From: Burkholderiaceae bacterium
Lineage (GTDB): Bacteria > Pseudomonadota > Gammaproteobacteria > Burkholderiales > Burkholderiaceae_C
Direction: 5' to 3'
DNA: 64,000 bases
Assembly (NCBI GenBank): GCA_024235895.1
Contig: JACKLM010000006.1
Location: forward strand, 1 to 64,000
Positions 34,405 to 42,637 of the stretch are shown one piece after another. The position numbers were made by a program, and so were the translations under genes. Position 1 is the stretch's first letter. The number at the start of each line of letters is the position of its first letter. Below the pieces are notes generated by a model, which was not told the DNA's origin, made no database searches, and was given only the letters and a program-made list of their open reading frames with translations.

Positions 34405-35838
34405 CGAGGTGTTCCTGGGAGGGCGCGTGGATGAGGGGGGCAGGGTGGAGCCATTGCGCGGGTCGTTGCGGCGGTCGTTGAGGGAGAGCGGTGCCTGCCG
34501 GCGGCGGCGCGAGGGTTCTGCACGGCGGATACGGGACATGGTGGGCTTTCTGCAAGGTGGCGGACTGCCCGAACAGCACGCCGGTGGATGAATGGTCCGG
34601 GGGACCGGAGTTGGAGGAATCCATCTGGACATCCCCGGGGCCGATTCCTGGCAAGCCCACGGCGATGGAGATCGTGTGCAACGTCGGTGCGGCGGTCGAT
34701 CTCTGCAGCGCCACACCCACCCATGGCTTTGCTGTCCGGGCTCCTCATGGTCTTCGGCGAGGGGCCTGGTCAGCTCGGTCAGACTTAAAAATGGAACACG
34801 TTGATCCAGGCCGTCTGCGCATTTCTGCGACGCGACGACAAGGGTGATGTCCACCCCGCTCGGGGCTGGGTGCGACATCGACGCCAGGGTCGAGCCCTGG
34901 GTCATTCGGTGGATCAGGCCTGGTGTGCAGCGCCGGCCACTCGCATGGGTCCACCCCTGACCGAGAGTCCAGGGCGGTGTCGAGTTGATGAGCGAGGGTC
35001 GTGCGGGGAGCCTCATGGAGGCCATCACGCCGCGCGATGCGCGTCATGCGCGCGTGCTCAAGGGCTGGCGGGAACGGTGCGCGGCATCAGGTGCCGCCAC
35101 GGGGTTCTGCTGCGCCGGTGCGCTTCTGGAGCGCCCAGCCGTCATCGCGGGGATGCGGCTGGCAAGGACCGGGCAGATCACTGCGGTGGTGGATGACTCG
35201 GCACGCTCGCGGCGTCGATCCTTCTGGAGGTCGAGGCCGGTCGCGCCACCCGTTCGGGACGGGAACTTCGGTTGAAGGCACGAGGCAGGTAACGACTGCG
35301 ACGCCTGCAATGCTCCACGGGGAGCGGGCCAGGAGCCCTCGGGAGCCCACAGTGGAAACCGCGACGCCATCCACGGTCAAGGCCGCAGGCGCAGCGCCCG
35401 CCGCAAGGCCCCTGATCGGGCGGCCCTTGGGGCAGGCAGTTGACGGCGTGCGATTCGGCGGCAGGGCCCATCTAGCGTCGCAGTGGCCCGGATCGCCAGC
35501 AACGGCGCGGGGTTGACAGACAAGGCTGCCGCCTCAGGTACCTCGCGCGGCCGTCGGTCTGGCTGGCACGTCCGCAGCCTGTCCGCGCGCGCCGAACTGG
35601 ACAGGGGTTGAAAGGCCCGCGCGAGGTGAGACCGTGGTGACAGAAGTGCGCCCTTCGAGCGGGCTCATGGCGAGCCGCGGGGCGCCTTCTGTCGCTGCAA
35701 TGCAGTCCCGCTGATCCTGCATTGGCACTGAAGTCGAAAGACGCGCCGATTCGAGGCCATTGAGCGTGGAGAACGCGGACCGGTGCGGCGACGCTGATCA
35801 GCCTTTCAAGGCAGTCAACTGCGCCAAGGAGCAACTGC
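34405..35838. other. 1.4-kb region without a confident gene
   Basis: Open frames exist on both strands but none is convincing. The best is a + strand ORF at 34985-35275 (96 aa, containing DARHARVLKGWRERCAASG), which I rate as doubtful. The third 23-nt element is at 35283-35305, next to a CCCGT/ACGGG-type inverted repeat. A good ribosome-binding site (CCAAGGAG) at the right end belongs to the ParM-like gene. The region may carry a control locus or origin-type sequence. Confidence 0.4.
35283..35305 (-). repeat. 23-nt conserved element, copy 3
   Basis: Identical to the other two copies over 23 nt, and it also shares a flanking CG with copy 1. It lies in the non-coding stretch between the integrase-like gene (34404, minus) and the ParM-like gene (35839, plus). 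Confidence 0.7.
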
Positions 35839-36876
35839 ATGGAAATCATCGTCAGAGCCGTGGATGTCGGATCGGGCAACACGAAATTCGTCACCGGTAT
35901 CTCGGGAGCCGAGATCCGATGTGCCAGCTTCCCATCGGTCGCTTATCCCTCGAGCGCCGACACGTCGGCCATGCCTGCAGCGGAGAAGCGCAAGACGGTC
36001 TGCATCCCTGTCGGCTCCCTGTTCTATGAGGTGGGTCCGGACATTCACCTGGCCGCGGACACGTTCCGCGCGAAGCAGCTGCACGACGAGTACACCGAGT
36101 CGCCGGAGTACATGGCGCTGCTGCGCGGGGCGCTGTCGATGATGAAGGTGCCGCACATCGACCTGCTCGTCGTCGGGCTGCCCGTCGCGCTGCTGGCACT
36201 GAAGAAGGCGGCACTCGAGAAGGCGATGACGGGCAGCCACGAGATTGGGGCGGGACGGACCATCACGGTCCGCAAGGCACTGGCGGTGGCGCAGCCGCAG
36301 GGTGCGCTCGTCCACTACGCGGCCGAGCACGAGAAGATGGCCTCGATCGGCACGGAGCAGAGCCTGGTCATCGACCCGGGATCGAGGACCTTCGACTGGC
36401 TGGTCTGCCGCGGCATGCGGCTGGTCCAGAAGCAGTCGCACTCGATCAACCGGGGAATGTCCGATGTGCTGCGCCTGATGGCGGCCGAGATCTCGAAGGA
36501 CATCGGGACACCCTACCGCGACTACGACGCCATCGACCTCGCCCTGCGGACCGGCAAGGCGCCGGTCATCTTCCAGAAGCCCTACGACATGAAGCGGCAC
36601 CTGCCCATCGCCGAGAGCGTGGCCCAGCAGGCCGTGTCGACGATGCGCCAGTGGATCGAGACGCCCGAGAGCCTGCAGAACATCATCCTCGTCGGCGGCG
36701 GCGCGTTCCTCTTCAAGAAGGCCGTCAAGGCAGCCTTCCCCAAGCACCGGATCCACGAGGTGAAGGAGCCCCTGTACGCGAACGTGAGGGGCTTCCAGCT
36801 GGCCGGGCAGAACTACGCGATGACGTCGCTCGCGATGCCGGCGCCTTCGGATCGTGCACCAGGGGGTGGTGCATGA
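35839..36876 (+). CDS. ParM/StbA-like actin-family ATPase
   Basis: This 345-aa protein begins VRAVDVGSGNTKFVTG, the phosphate-1 loop of actin-like ATPases, and contains LVIDPGSRTFDWLV (phosphate 2) and NIILVGGGAFLFKKAVKAAF (adenosine loop). It should form filaments that segregate the element. The start resembles PRTRC system protein D, but other PRTRC genes are not seen. A strong AAGGAG site precedes the ATG. The next gene overlaps by 4 nt and is in the usual place for the ParR/StbB adaptor. Confidence 0.88.
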   Translation: MEIIVRAVDVGSGNTKFVTGISGAEIRCASFPSVAYPSSADTSAMPAAEKRKTVCIPVGSLFYEVGPDIHLAADTFRAKQLHDEYTESPEYMALLRGALSMMKVPHIDLLVVGLPVALLALKKAALEKAMTGSHEIGAGRTITVRKALAVAQPQGALVHYAAEHEKMASIGTEQSLVIDPGSRTFDWLVCRGMRLVQKQSHSINRGMSDVLRLMAAEISKDIGTPYRDYDAIDLALRTGKAPVIFQKPYDMKRHLPIAESVAQQAVSTMRQWIETPESLQNIILVGGGAFLFKKAVKAAFPKHRIHEVKEPLYANVRGFQLAGQNYAMTSLAMPAPSDRAPGGGA

Positions 36877-37157
36877 GCGCGCAGGAACGCGGAGCCCTTC
36901 GACCGATCCGGCTGGTGTTCGAGCTCTCGCGCGAGGAGAACCCGCGCCTGTTCGATGAACTGAGCCAGTTTCGGCAGGGGCGCAAGCGGGTCAACCGTCT
37001 GCGACTGCTGGCCTACGACGGTCTGCTGGCGCAGCACGGCGTGTTCGCGATGGCCAGCCTGAAGACGCCCGACACGATCAAGGTCCCGAAGGAGCCTGAC
37101 GTGCAGCAGGCCGCTGCGGTGACGAACGGACTGTTCCAGCCCGCCATCCCGGAATGA
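36873..37157 (+). CDS. small StbB/ParR-like partner of the ParM protein
   Basis: This 94-aa protein overlaps the ParM-like gene (ATGA). It has LRPIRLVFELSREENPRLFD and a basic segment RQGRKRVNRLRLLAYDGLLA that could be a DNA-binding ribbon-helix-helix-like or helical region. Position, size and coupling suggest the adaptor that links ParM filaments to a centromere-like site. Sequence alone does not prove this. Confidence 0.65.
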   Translation: MSAQERGALRPIRLVFELSREENPRLFDELSQFRQGRKRVNRLRLLAYDGLLAQHGVFAMASLKTPDTIKVPKEPDVQQAAAVTNGLFQPAIPE

Positions 37158-37624
37158 AGACCGGGAAGGCACGGCGCGGTGACGGCGCTGTTGGGGCGTC
37201 CGAGCTGGCGAAGATGGGACGGTGTGAACGCCTGGTGGTTCTCGAATCCGCCCACGGGCCGCGTCGAAGCCCATCGCAGGAAGAGGCCCGCCGCAGGGGT
37301 ATCGCTGCCCATGCGCGTTTCGAAGTGCAGGGGCGGCGCGCCTCAGCGCCAGGTGGCGGTTCGGCTCGACGATCAGGGGAGCGGTGCTTCATCGCAACGA
37401 TGGTCTTCGGGTACGCATGGCAGACCGATGCGCTGCGCGACTTCAGGGACACGGTCCTGCGGCCGCGGCCTTGGGGGCGCCGCCTGGTGGCGGCCTACTA
37501 TGCGGCCGGGCCCCGCCTTTGCACAGTTCTGCAGCACTGTCCGCCACTGCGAGGGTTGACCAGGTGGATCCTGGGTTTCGTGGCGCATGGCTGGCGGCGA
37601 TGGTCGGCAAGGCGTCGACCATGA
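37154..37624 (+). CDS. CFI-box-CTERM domain protein
   Basis: This 156-aa protein overlaps both neighbours by 4 nt. The C-terminal 75 residues form a CFI-box domain: CFIATMVFGYAWQTDALRDF, FRDTVLRPRPWGRRLVAAYY, ending in a hydrophobic helix (LRGLTRWILGFVAHGWRRW). The N-terminal half is Arg/Gly-rich and probably disordered. CFI-box domains occur at the C-terminus of diverse proteins, and their role is not established; membrane association is likely from the helices. Confidence 0.7.
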   Translation: MKTGKARRGDGAVGASELAKMGRCERLVVLESAHGPRRSPSQEEARRRGIAAHARFEVQGRRASAPGGGSARRSGERCFIATMVFGYAWQTDALRDFRDTVLRPRPWGRRLVAAYYAAGPRLCTVLQHCPPLRGLTRWILGFVAHGWRRWSARRRP

Positions 37625-38193
37625 GGTTCGAGCCGATGTGGCCGTGGGTGCTGCTCCTGGCTGTCGCCTTGGCAGTCGTGTGGCATCTGTTTCGGCGTCA
37701 CCACGCACGCGTTGCAGAGTGGAGGGACCGACCGGCCGCTCTGCGGGATGCCGAATTGATCTGCGTGGAGGCGCAGTTCAGGTCGACGAGCCGCTGGCCC
37801 ATCGTGGCGAGGGTAGACAGGGCTTATCGGCTGCCGACCGGTCTGGTCGTGCTGGTCGAACTGAAGACGCGGTCGGCCCCAGCGGTGAAGACGTCGGATG
37901 TCATCCAGCTCTCGGCGCAGCGGGTGGCCGTGGAGGACGAACTCCGTGTTTGTGTGTCTGACGAGGCGTTCGTCATCTTCCCCGGCCGGCACTCAGCGCC
38001 GCCGGCCGCACGAGTGGTCCGCTTGATGTCGCGGGAGCAAGTCGAAGCCGTTGCAGCGAGACACCGTCGACTGATCGATGGACTCGATCGCCCGCAGTGG
38101 CCCGACAGCGAGCGCATATGTCACGGCTGTGGGCAGCGAGAGGTCTGCGGCGCCGCTGGCGAGCGCCTGGCGGGTGTGGTCCGGAGGCGCTAG
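37621..38193 (+). CDS. membrane-anchored Cas4/RecB-like PD-(D/E)XK nuclease
   Basis: This 190-aa protein overlaps the CFI-box gene (ATGA). An N-terminal helix (residues 7-24) anchors it to the membrane. The nuclease core shows D66 (IVARVDRAYR), E80-L-K82 (VLVELKTR) and Q97, the order of RecB/Cas4-type enzymes. C167, C170 and C176 (CHGCGQREVC) near the C-terminus could hold a metal or, with a fourth Cys, an iron-sulfur cluster. It may process DNA ends at the membrane, for instance during conjugative transfer. It is the last gene of a tightly coupled four-gene unit. Confidence 0.75.
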   Translation: MRFEPMWPWVLLLAVALAVVWHLFRRHHARVAEWRDRPAALRDAELICVEAQFRSTSRWPIVARVDRAYRLPTGLVVLVELKTRSAPAVKTSDVIQLSAQRVAVEDELRVCVSDEAFVIFPGRHSAPPAARVVRLMSREQVEAVAARHRRLIDGLDRPQWPDSERICHGCGQREVCGAAGERLAGVVRRR

Positions 38194-38194
38194 A

Positions 38195-38722
38195 ATGTCC
38201 AAAATATTCGACAATTCTTCAGGCCAAGCTGTGGACCTCTCCAACCTGGGCACCATCATCCGCGAGCGGCGCGAGGCGCTGGGACTGACGCAGTCCCGGC
38301 TTGCGCAACTGAGCGGGCTTTCGCGGCAGACGCTGGTCGGCCTGGAAGCGGGCGCCCTGAGCGATCTGGGATTCAACCGGGTGGCCCAGGTGCTGGCCGT
38401 GCTGGGGCTGGACCTCGATCCGCCCAGCCAGGCAGCGCGCGCCCGGAAGCGGGGCCTGTGGATGGCGGCGAAGAACGCCAGCGTGAGCTACGTCCAGGAG
38501 GTGCCGCCTGACACGCTCGGTCACGCGCTGGTCAGCGGCAGCGTACCGAAGGGCTACGCGGCCCACCTGACGCACCTGCTCGACGAGGCGCCGGTGCCCT
38601 TGGTGGTGATGGCCGTGGAGGAAGCCGCCGCGAACGAGGGCGTGGCCCCCAAGGCTGTGTGGCGCAACGTCGCGAAGCTCGCCAGGTCACTGGCGGTGCA
38701 CCGGCAGGGCCTGTGGGCGTGA
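38195..38722 (+). CDS. XRE-family antitoxin-like regulator
   Basis: This 175-aa protein starts at ATG 38195, one nucleotide after the nuclease stop. It has a clear HTH (LGTIIRERREALGLTQSRLA, QLSGLSRQTLVGLEAGALSD). The C-terminal half (LLDEAPVPLVVMAVEEAAAN) probably contacts the toxin. An AT-rich, dyad-like patch overlaps the start (38193-38219), a likely auto-operator. The AbiEii-like gene follows within 10 bp. Confidence 0.85.
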   Translation: MSKIFDNSSGQAVDLSNLGTIIRERREALGLTQSRLAQLSGLSRQTLVGLEAGALSDLGFNRVAQVLAVLGLDLDPPSQAARARKRGLWMAAKNASVSYVQEVPPDTLGHALVSGSVPKGYAAHLTHLLDEAPVPLVVMAVEEAAANEGVAPKAVWRNVAKLARSLAVHRQGLWA

Positions 38723-38732
38723 TGAGAGCGTG

Positions 38733-39392
38733 ATGAAGTCGCTGCCGTCCGGCCCCTGGGAAGTGCTGTTCCAGCGAGCGCTGCGGCTGGTCGACGACAT
38801 CCAGCGCCATGGCGGGCTTGCGGACCCGTTCTGGACCTTCGGAGGCGGAACCGTCCTGATGTTCAGGTACGGACACCGCCTCAGCAAGGACATCGACATC
38901 TTCGTGCCGGACCCGCAATACCTCGGCTATGTGACGCCCCGACTCAGCGACACGGCTGCATCACTGACCGAGGAGTACACGGAGATGCCGGGCTCGTTCG
39001 TCAAGCTGCAGTTCGAGGAAGGCGAGATCGACTTCGTGGCCGCACCGAACCTCACCGACGGGGCCTGGGAGCAGTGGGACATCCAGGGTCGGCCAGTGCG
39101 CGTCGAGACGGCCGCGGAGGTGATCGCCAAGAAGATGTTCCACCGCGGGGACCGTGCGACGGCGCGCGATCTGTTCGACCTCGCCATGGTGGTCGAGCGG
39201 GAGCCGGATGCGCTGCAGGCAGCCGCGCCTTTCCTCGTGCGCCACCGGGACAGGTTCCTGGAGCAGATCAGGCAACCCGGGGCAGGATTCGTTGCGACTT
39301 TCGAGGCGATCGCCGCGACCGGTTATCGGCCGAGTCTGGAGCACTGCATTGCCGTGGCCACAGCCTACCTGGCCGCGCTGGGGGACCGATGA
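38733..39392 (+). CDS. AbiEii/AbiGii-type nucleotidyltransferase toxin
   Basis: This 219-aa protein has the motif GGGTVLMFRYGHRLSKDIDI of the MNT-like nucleotidyltransferase fold, with the DxD metal site, and a second acidic strand GEIDFVAAPN. AbiEii-family toxins transfer nucleotides to RNA targets and can act in abortive infection or plasmid maintenance. ATG 38733 is used; GTG 38730 is equally placed. It forms a TA pair with the upstream XRE-type gene. Confidence 0.87.
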   Translation: MKSLPSGPWEVLFQRALRLVDDIQRHGGLADPFWTFGGGTVLMFRYGHRLSKDIDIFVPDPQYLGYVTPRLSDTAASLTEEYTEMPGSFVKLQFEEGEIDFVAAPNLTDGAWEQWDIQGRPVRVETAAEVIAKKMFHRGDRATARDLFDLAMVVEREPDALQAAAPFLVRHRDRFLEQIRQPGAGFVATFEAIAATGYRPSLEHCIAVATAYLAALGDR

Positions 39393-39521
39393 CCCGGTTG
39401 CACCAAGGCGACATGGCGACGCGGTAGGCGACAGAGCACCACGGACTTGGGCACAGGAAATCCACAAGGGTTTCCACTACCGCTCGGCGAGGCCTGGATA
39501 CAATCACAGGGCCTGCAACGA

Positions 39522-39549
39522 ACAAAGCCAGGCGGCAACCTGGCTTTGT
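39522..39549 (+). terminator. Rho-independent-like hairpin after the TA pair
   Basis: ACAAAGCCAGG (39522-39532) and CCTGGCTTTGT (39539-39549) form a perfect 11-bp stem with a 6-nt loop. The stem end is T-rich (CTTTGT), the best terminator in the window. Confidence 0.7.
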
Positions 39550-39671
39550 ACGCCCTGAACTGGTTCGAGCCCAGGGGAAGGGAGGCCGCTGGGACCCCCG
39601 ATCGGAACGTCGGATTCTAGCGAGCCTCGTAGGCATCGGGCTCATGTTGATCGAACAGAAAGGTGATCGAC

Positions 39672-39806
39672 ATGACGAAGAAGACCCAAGAGAGCTATCG
39701 CAGCGCTGTGACCGGCAGGTACGTCAAGGAGCACTACGGCAAGACGCACCCTGACACGACTGTCAAGGAGCGGACGCCGGCACCTCAGCCGCCGAAGAAG
39801 AAGTAA
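39672..39806 (+). CDS. 44-aa basic protein
   Basis: This small gene (MTKKTQESYRSAVTGRYVKE at the start, PPKKK at the end) has a good AAAGGTG ribosome-binding site. Similar short basic proteins with SAVTGRYV-like motifs are widespread in proteobacteria and have no established function. It is too short for most gene finders. Confidence 0.65.
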   Translation: MTKKTQESYRSAVTGRYVKEHYGKTHPDTTVKERTPAPQPPKKK

Positions 39807-39870
39807 CCGCAAGGTCGAGGGGCACCGGGAACCGGTGCCCCTCTTTGTCTTGGTGCCGCGTAGAGGTCCT

Positions 39871-40899
39871 ATGTTCGACAACCTTTTGCGAGAACTGCGC
39901 GCGCTCGAGCGCCGCTCGATTACCGTCCCCATCGACAGTGACGAGAAGGGCTACATCGACAAGGAGTGCCCGTCGACCAACTGCGAGTTCCAGTTCAAGA
40001 TCAAGGACGAAGACTGGAAGAACATCTGCCGCGACGAAGGCGTCTGGTGTCCGATGTGCGGTCACGCGGCGCCAGCCAAGAGCTGGTTCACCAAGGCCCA
40101 GGTTCGACATGCCGAGCGGCACGCCCACAGGGTGATCGAGTCGACGATCGACGGCGCGATGCGCGCGGATGCGAGGGCCTTCAACGGTCGGCAGCCAAGG
40201 AACTCGCTGATCTCGATGTCGATGAAGATAGGCGGCGCACCGCACTTCACGCCGCACAGGGTTCCAGCGGCTGCGTCGGCAGCAATGGAGCTCGAGATCG
40301 CATGCGAGAAGTGCACCTGCCGATTCGCAGTCATCGGCTCGGCGTACATCTGTCCCGCCTGCGGCCACAGTTCGGTGGATCGCATGTTCGACGACTCGCT
40401 GCGCAAGATCAGGGCCAAGAAGGACAACGTGGACGTTGTGCGCGACGCCATCGCGGCGTCGGCTGGACGCGATGAGGCCGAACTGATGTGTCGATCGCTG
40501 ATTGAGTCATGCCTTCAGGACGGAGTGACTGCCTTTCAGCGGTGCTGCGAGGGCCTGTATGCCTCGACCGGACCGGCGACGCCTGCGCCGATGAATGCCT
40601 TCCAGCGACTCGCGCAAGGCAGCGAGCTTTGGGCGGCGAGGGTCGGCATCACGTACGCAGACATCCTTGGCGCGGCGGAGCTGGAGCGTCTCAGGCGACT
40701 ATTCCAGAAGCGGCACCTGCTGGCTCACAGCGATGGCATCGTCGACCAGCGCTACGTCAACGAGTCGAGCGACATGACGTACAAGGTCGGACAGCGCATC
40801 ACAGTCTCAACGTCGGAGGTCGACGGCATCGTCGCAGGCATTGGCCGTTTGGTCGCAGGCCTGCGGAGCGCCATCGGCGCACCTTCGGAACGGCCGTAG
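39871..40899 (+). CDS. zinc-ribbon and HEPN-like domain protein
   Basis: From ATG 39871 this protein is 342 aa. It has one Cys-rich ribbon near residues 30-65 (CPSTNCEF, WCPMCGH) and a second near 150-175 (CEKCTCRF, ICPACGH). The C-terminal helical part has RLRRLFQKRHLLAHSDGIV, including R-HLLA-H, which fits the R-X4-6-H motif of HEPN ribonucleases. HEPN domains are frequent in TA and phage-defence proteins. It lies next to an att-like repeat, so it is cargo. The HEPN call is from motif and helix pattern only. Confidence 0.65.
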   Translation: MFDNLLRELRALERRSITVPIDSDEKGYIDKECPSTNCEFQFKIKDEDWKNICRDEGVWCPMCGHAAPAKSWFTKAQVRHAERHAHRVIESTIDGAMRADARAFNGRQPRNSLISMSMKIGGAPHFTPHRVPAAASAAMELEIACEKCTCRFAVIGSAYICPACGHSSVDRMFDDSLRKIRAKKDNVDVVRDAIAASAGRDEAELMCRSLIESCLQDGVTAFQRCCEGLYASTGPATPAPMNAFQRLAQGSELWAARVGITYADILGAAELERLRRLFQKRHLLAHSDGIVDQRYVNESSDMTYKVGQRITVSTSEVDGIVAGIGRLVAGLRSAIGAPSERP

Positions 40900-41004
40900 C
40901 TTGTTGCTAGGTCAGGGCTGCCCGCCATGGTCGAAGGGCCAGCGCCAGGCCGTGAGAGCGTCATTGCGATTGACGAGCAAGACCGCGAGAATGTCGCTGC
41001 TGAC

Positions 41005-41125
41005 GGTCTCAAGACGTCCCATGCGGACAAGGGGAACAGACGGGGGAACAAGTCAGTTTTCCTCGGCGCTTTTCCCAAGGAGATCAACAGCTTAGGTCGC
41101 CGTTTTGTACAGCCACCCCATCCGC
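41005..41125 (+). repeat. att-like direct repeat A (left end of 6.9-kb island)
   Basis: This segment matches repeat B at 47839 in order and spacing. Shared blocks are a 16-nt match (41005-41020), two GGGGAACA boxes 12 bp apart (41031 and 41043), and a 25-nt perfectly identical core (41081-41105, starting AGATCAACAGCTTAGG). The integrase gene starts its 3' end about 130 bp to the right. I interpret it as an attachment site with arm-type integrase sites. Confidence 0.7.
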
Positions 41126-41250
41126 CATCCCGAAAAACTGCAGCGAAATCAATAGCTTGCGCGTCGGCACGCAGTCCCTGGGATAAAACAGCAGCGCGTA
41201 TCGAAAGCGGTAGCAAGGCGGCATGCCTCGGGCTCCCTCTGCAGTCAGCG

Positions 41251-42447
41251 TTACATAGCCCGCCGGCGGTGCCGGCTCTGGGATAAATCCGGGGATGAAA
41301 CGCGTCGAAGCGACACCTCCAGTCGGCCCATCTCCATCGCGTTGTGCTCCCCGTCCAGCCAGCGGGCGTAGGTGCTCAGCAGCATGCCGACGGAGTGCCC
41401 CAGTTGTGACGCGCAGAACGCCGGCGTCATGCCGGACATCAGCATCATCGTCGCGTAGCTGTGGCGGGTGTTGTAGGGCCGCCGGTAGCGCAGCCCCAGC
41501 GCTTTCAAGGTCGGTGCCCAGTAGCTGCGCCTGAAGGCGCGTTCTTCCGTCCACGGTTTGCCGTAACGTGGGTCGAGGAAGACGAAGTCGCCCGCCAGTT
41601 GCGTCAGCGCGCGCTGCCGGAGCAGCGCAGCGCGTGCGCGGCTGTTGAGCAGCACGTGGCGCGCCGTGCTGGTCTTGGTCGTGTTCTTCTCGAGTCCACG
41701 AACGATGGCGCGGTGCACATGGACGCGGCCGCGCTCCAGATCCACATCGGCCCAGCGCAGCGCTGTGGTCTCCGATGGGCGCAAGCCGCTGAAGAACTTG
41801 AACTCCACGTAGTTCGCGACGCCGTCGGGGTATCGCTCGGTCATGTACTCGATGATGGCCTCCACCTCGTCGCGGGTGAAGGGATCGGGAAACGGTGTCT
41901 GCTGCCGCTGATAGCGGACGTGCCTGACCAGGTTGTCTTCGAGAGCATGGTCCGCGACGGCCATGTCCATGGCGCGGCGAAGAACGGTCACGTAGTTGTT
42001 GACGGTCTTCGCGTTGAGGCCGGGGCGAAAGGTCAACGCACGCATGACGTGACTGGCCTTCAGTCGATGTAAGGCCCGTTCACCAAGCAGTGCGCCCTTG
42101 TCGTCGCAAGGCGCGGACTTCCAGAAGCGAACGGCCGACGCGTAGGCCGCGGCGGTGGACGGTTCAATGCGCTGGACCGCCAGCCATACGTCGAGGTGTT
42201 CGCCGACGGTGAGCGGCCTTCCGTCGTTGCGAGTCGCGGGGAAGTATTCGGAGTGGCAGAAGGTGCCGTCGGCGATTCGGCTGCGGATCTCAGCGGCGAG
42301 TCGTGTGGCCTCACCGAGGTTCTCTGCTGACGGCGGGATCGCCATGCCGTCACGCCTGAGCGTTCGGCGCACGACTTCGCCGTTCAGGCTGAACTGGATG
42401 CGGATGGCCTTGCCGCGAACCTCGACGCCAGTGCCTTTCCTGCCCAT
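41251..42447 (-). CDS. tyrosine-recombinase integrase
   Basis: This 398-aa protein starts at ATG 42447 after a strong GAGGAGGAA site. It has an N-terminal arm-binding beta domain (GTGVEVRGKAIRIQFSLNGE), a SAM-like core-binding domain (TVGEHLDVWLAVQRIEPSTA), and a catalytic domain with FSGLRPSETTAL (Arg), YNTRHSYATMML (box II) and LGHSVGMLLSTYARW (His and nucleophile Tyr). It is complete. Its gene end points at repeat A, the usual position next to an att site. Confidence 0.93.
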   Translation of the reverse strand: MGRKGTGVEVRGKAIRIQFSLNGEVVRRTLRRDGMAIPPSAENLGEATRLAAEIRSRIADGTFCHSEYFPATRNDGRPLTVGEHLDVWLAVQRIEPSTAAAYASAVRFWKSAPCDDKGALLGERALHRLKASHVMRALTFRPGLNAKTVNNYVTVLRRAMDMAVADHALEDNLVRHVRYQRQQTPFPDPFTRDEVEAIIEYMTERYPDGVANYVEFKFFSGLRPSETTALRWADVDLERGRVHVHRAIVRGLEKNTTKTSTARHVLLNSRARAALLRQRALTQLAGDFVFLDPRYGKPWTEERAFRRSYWAPTLKALGLRYRRPYNTRHSYATMMLMSGMTPAFCASQLGHSVGMLLSTYARWLDGEHNAMEMGRLEVSLRRVSSPDLSQSRHRRRAM

Positions 42448-42637
42448 ACGTTCCTCCTCTGCTGTGCTGATGTCGGTTCGATTGAAGCTGGTGGCATAGG
42501 GCGCGGCAAGCGCGTGCGGCTCAACGAAGTGCCGTAGCTGCCAACGGTTCAGGTGCATCCGATCACCTGATGCGGCAGCGCCGACCGGTTGCGACTCGTG
42601 CGACACCGGGCACACTGTCGGCCTTGAGGGAACGATC

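Larger units (their letters stand above)
21011..39392. mobile_element. backbone segment of a conjugative/plasmid-like element
   Basis: The segment contains hallmark maintenance genes (ParB-like, ParM-like with partner, RadC-type, integrase-domain protein), many small hypotheticals, TA genes and repeated control sequences. No relaxase, type IV secretion or replication gene is in the window. Limits are approximate: the left end is placed at the orphan antitoxin and the right end at the AbiEii gene. Confidence 0.6.

Noticed and set aside
33049..34434. 461-aa + strand ORF opposite the integrase-domain gene
   Set aside because: The minus frame has recombinase motifs and the ParB gene end fits; the + frame has no known features.
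34985..35275. 96-aa + strand ORF in the non-coding control region
   Set aside because: Weak start and no family; kept only as a doubtful note in the gap description.
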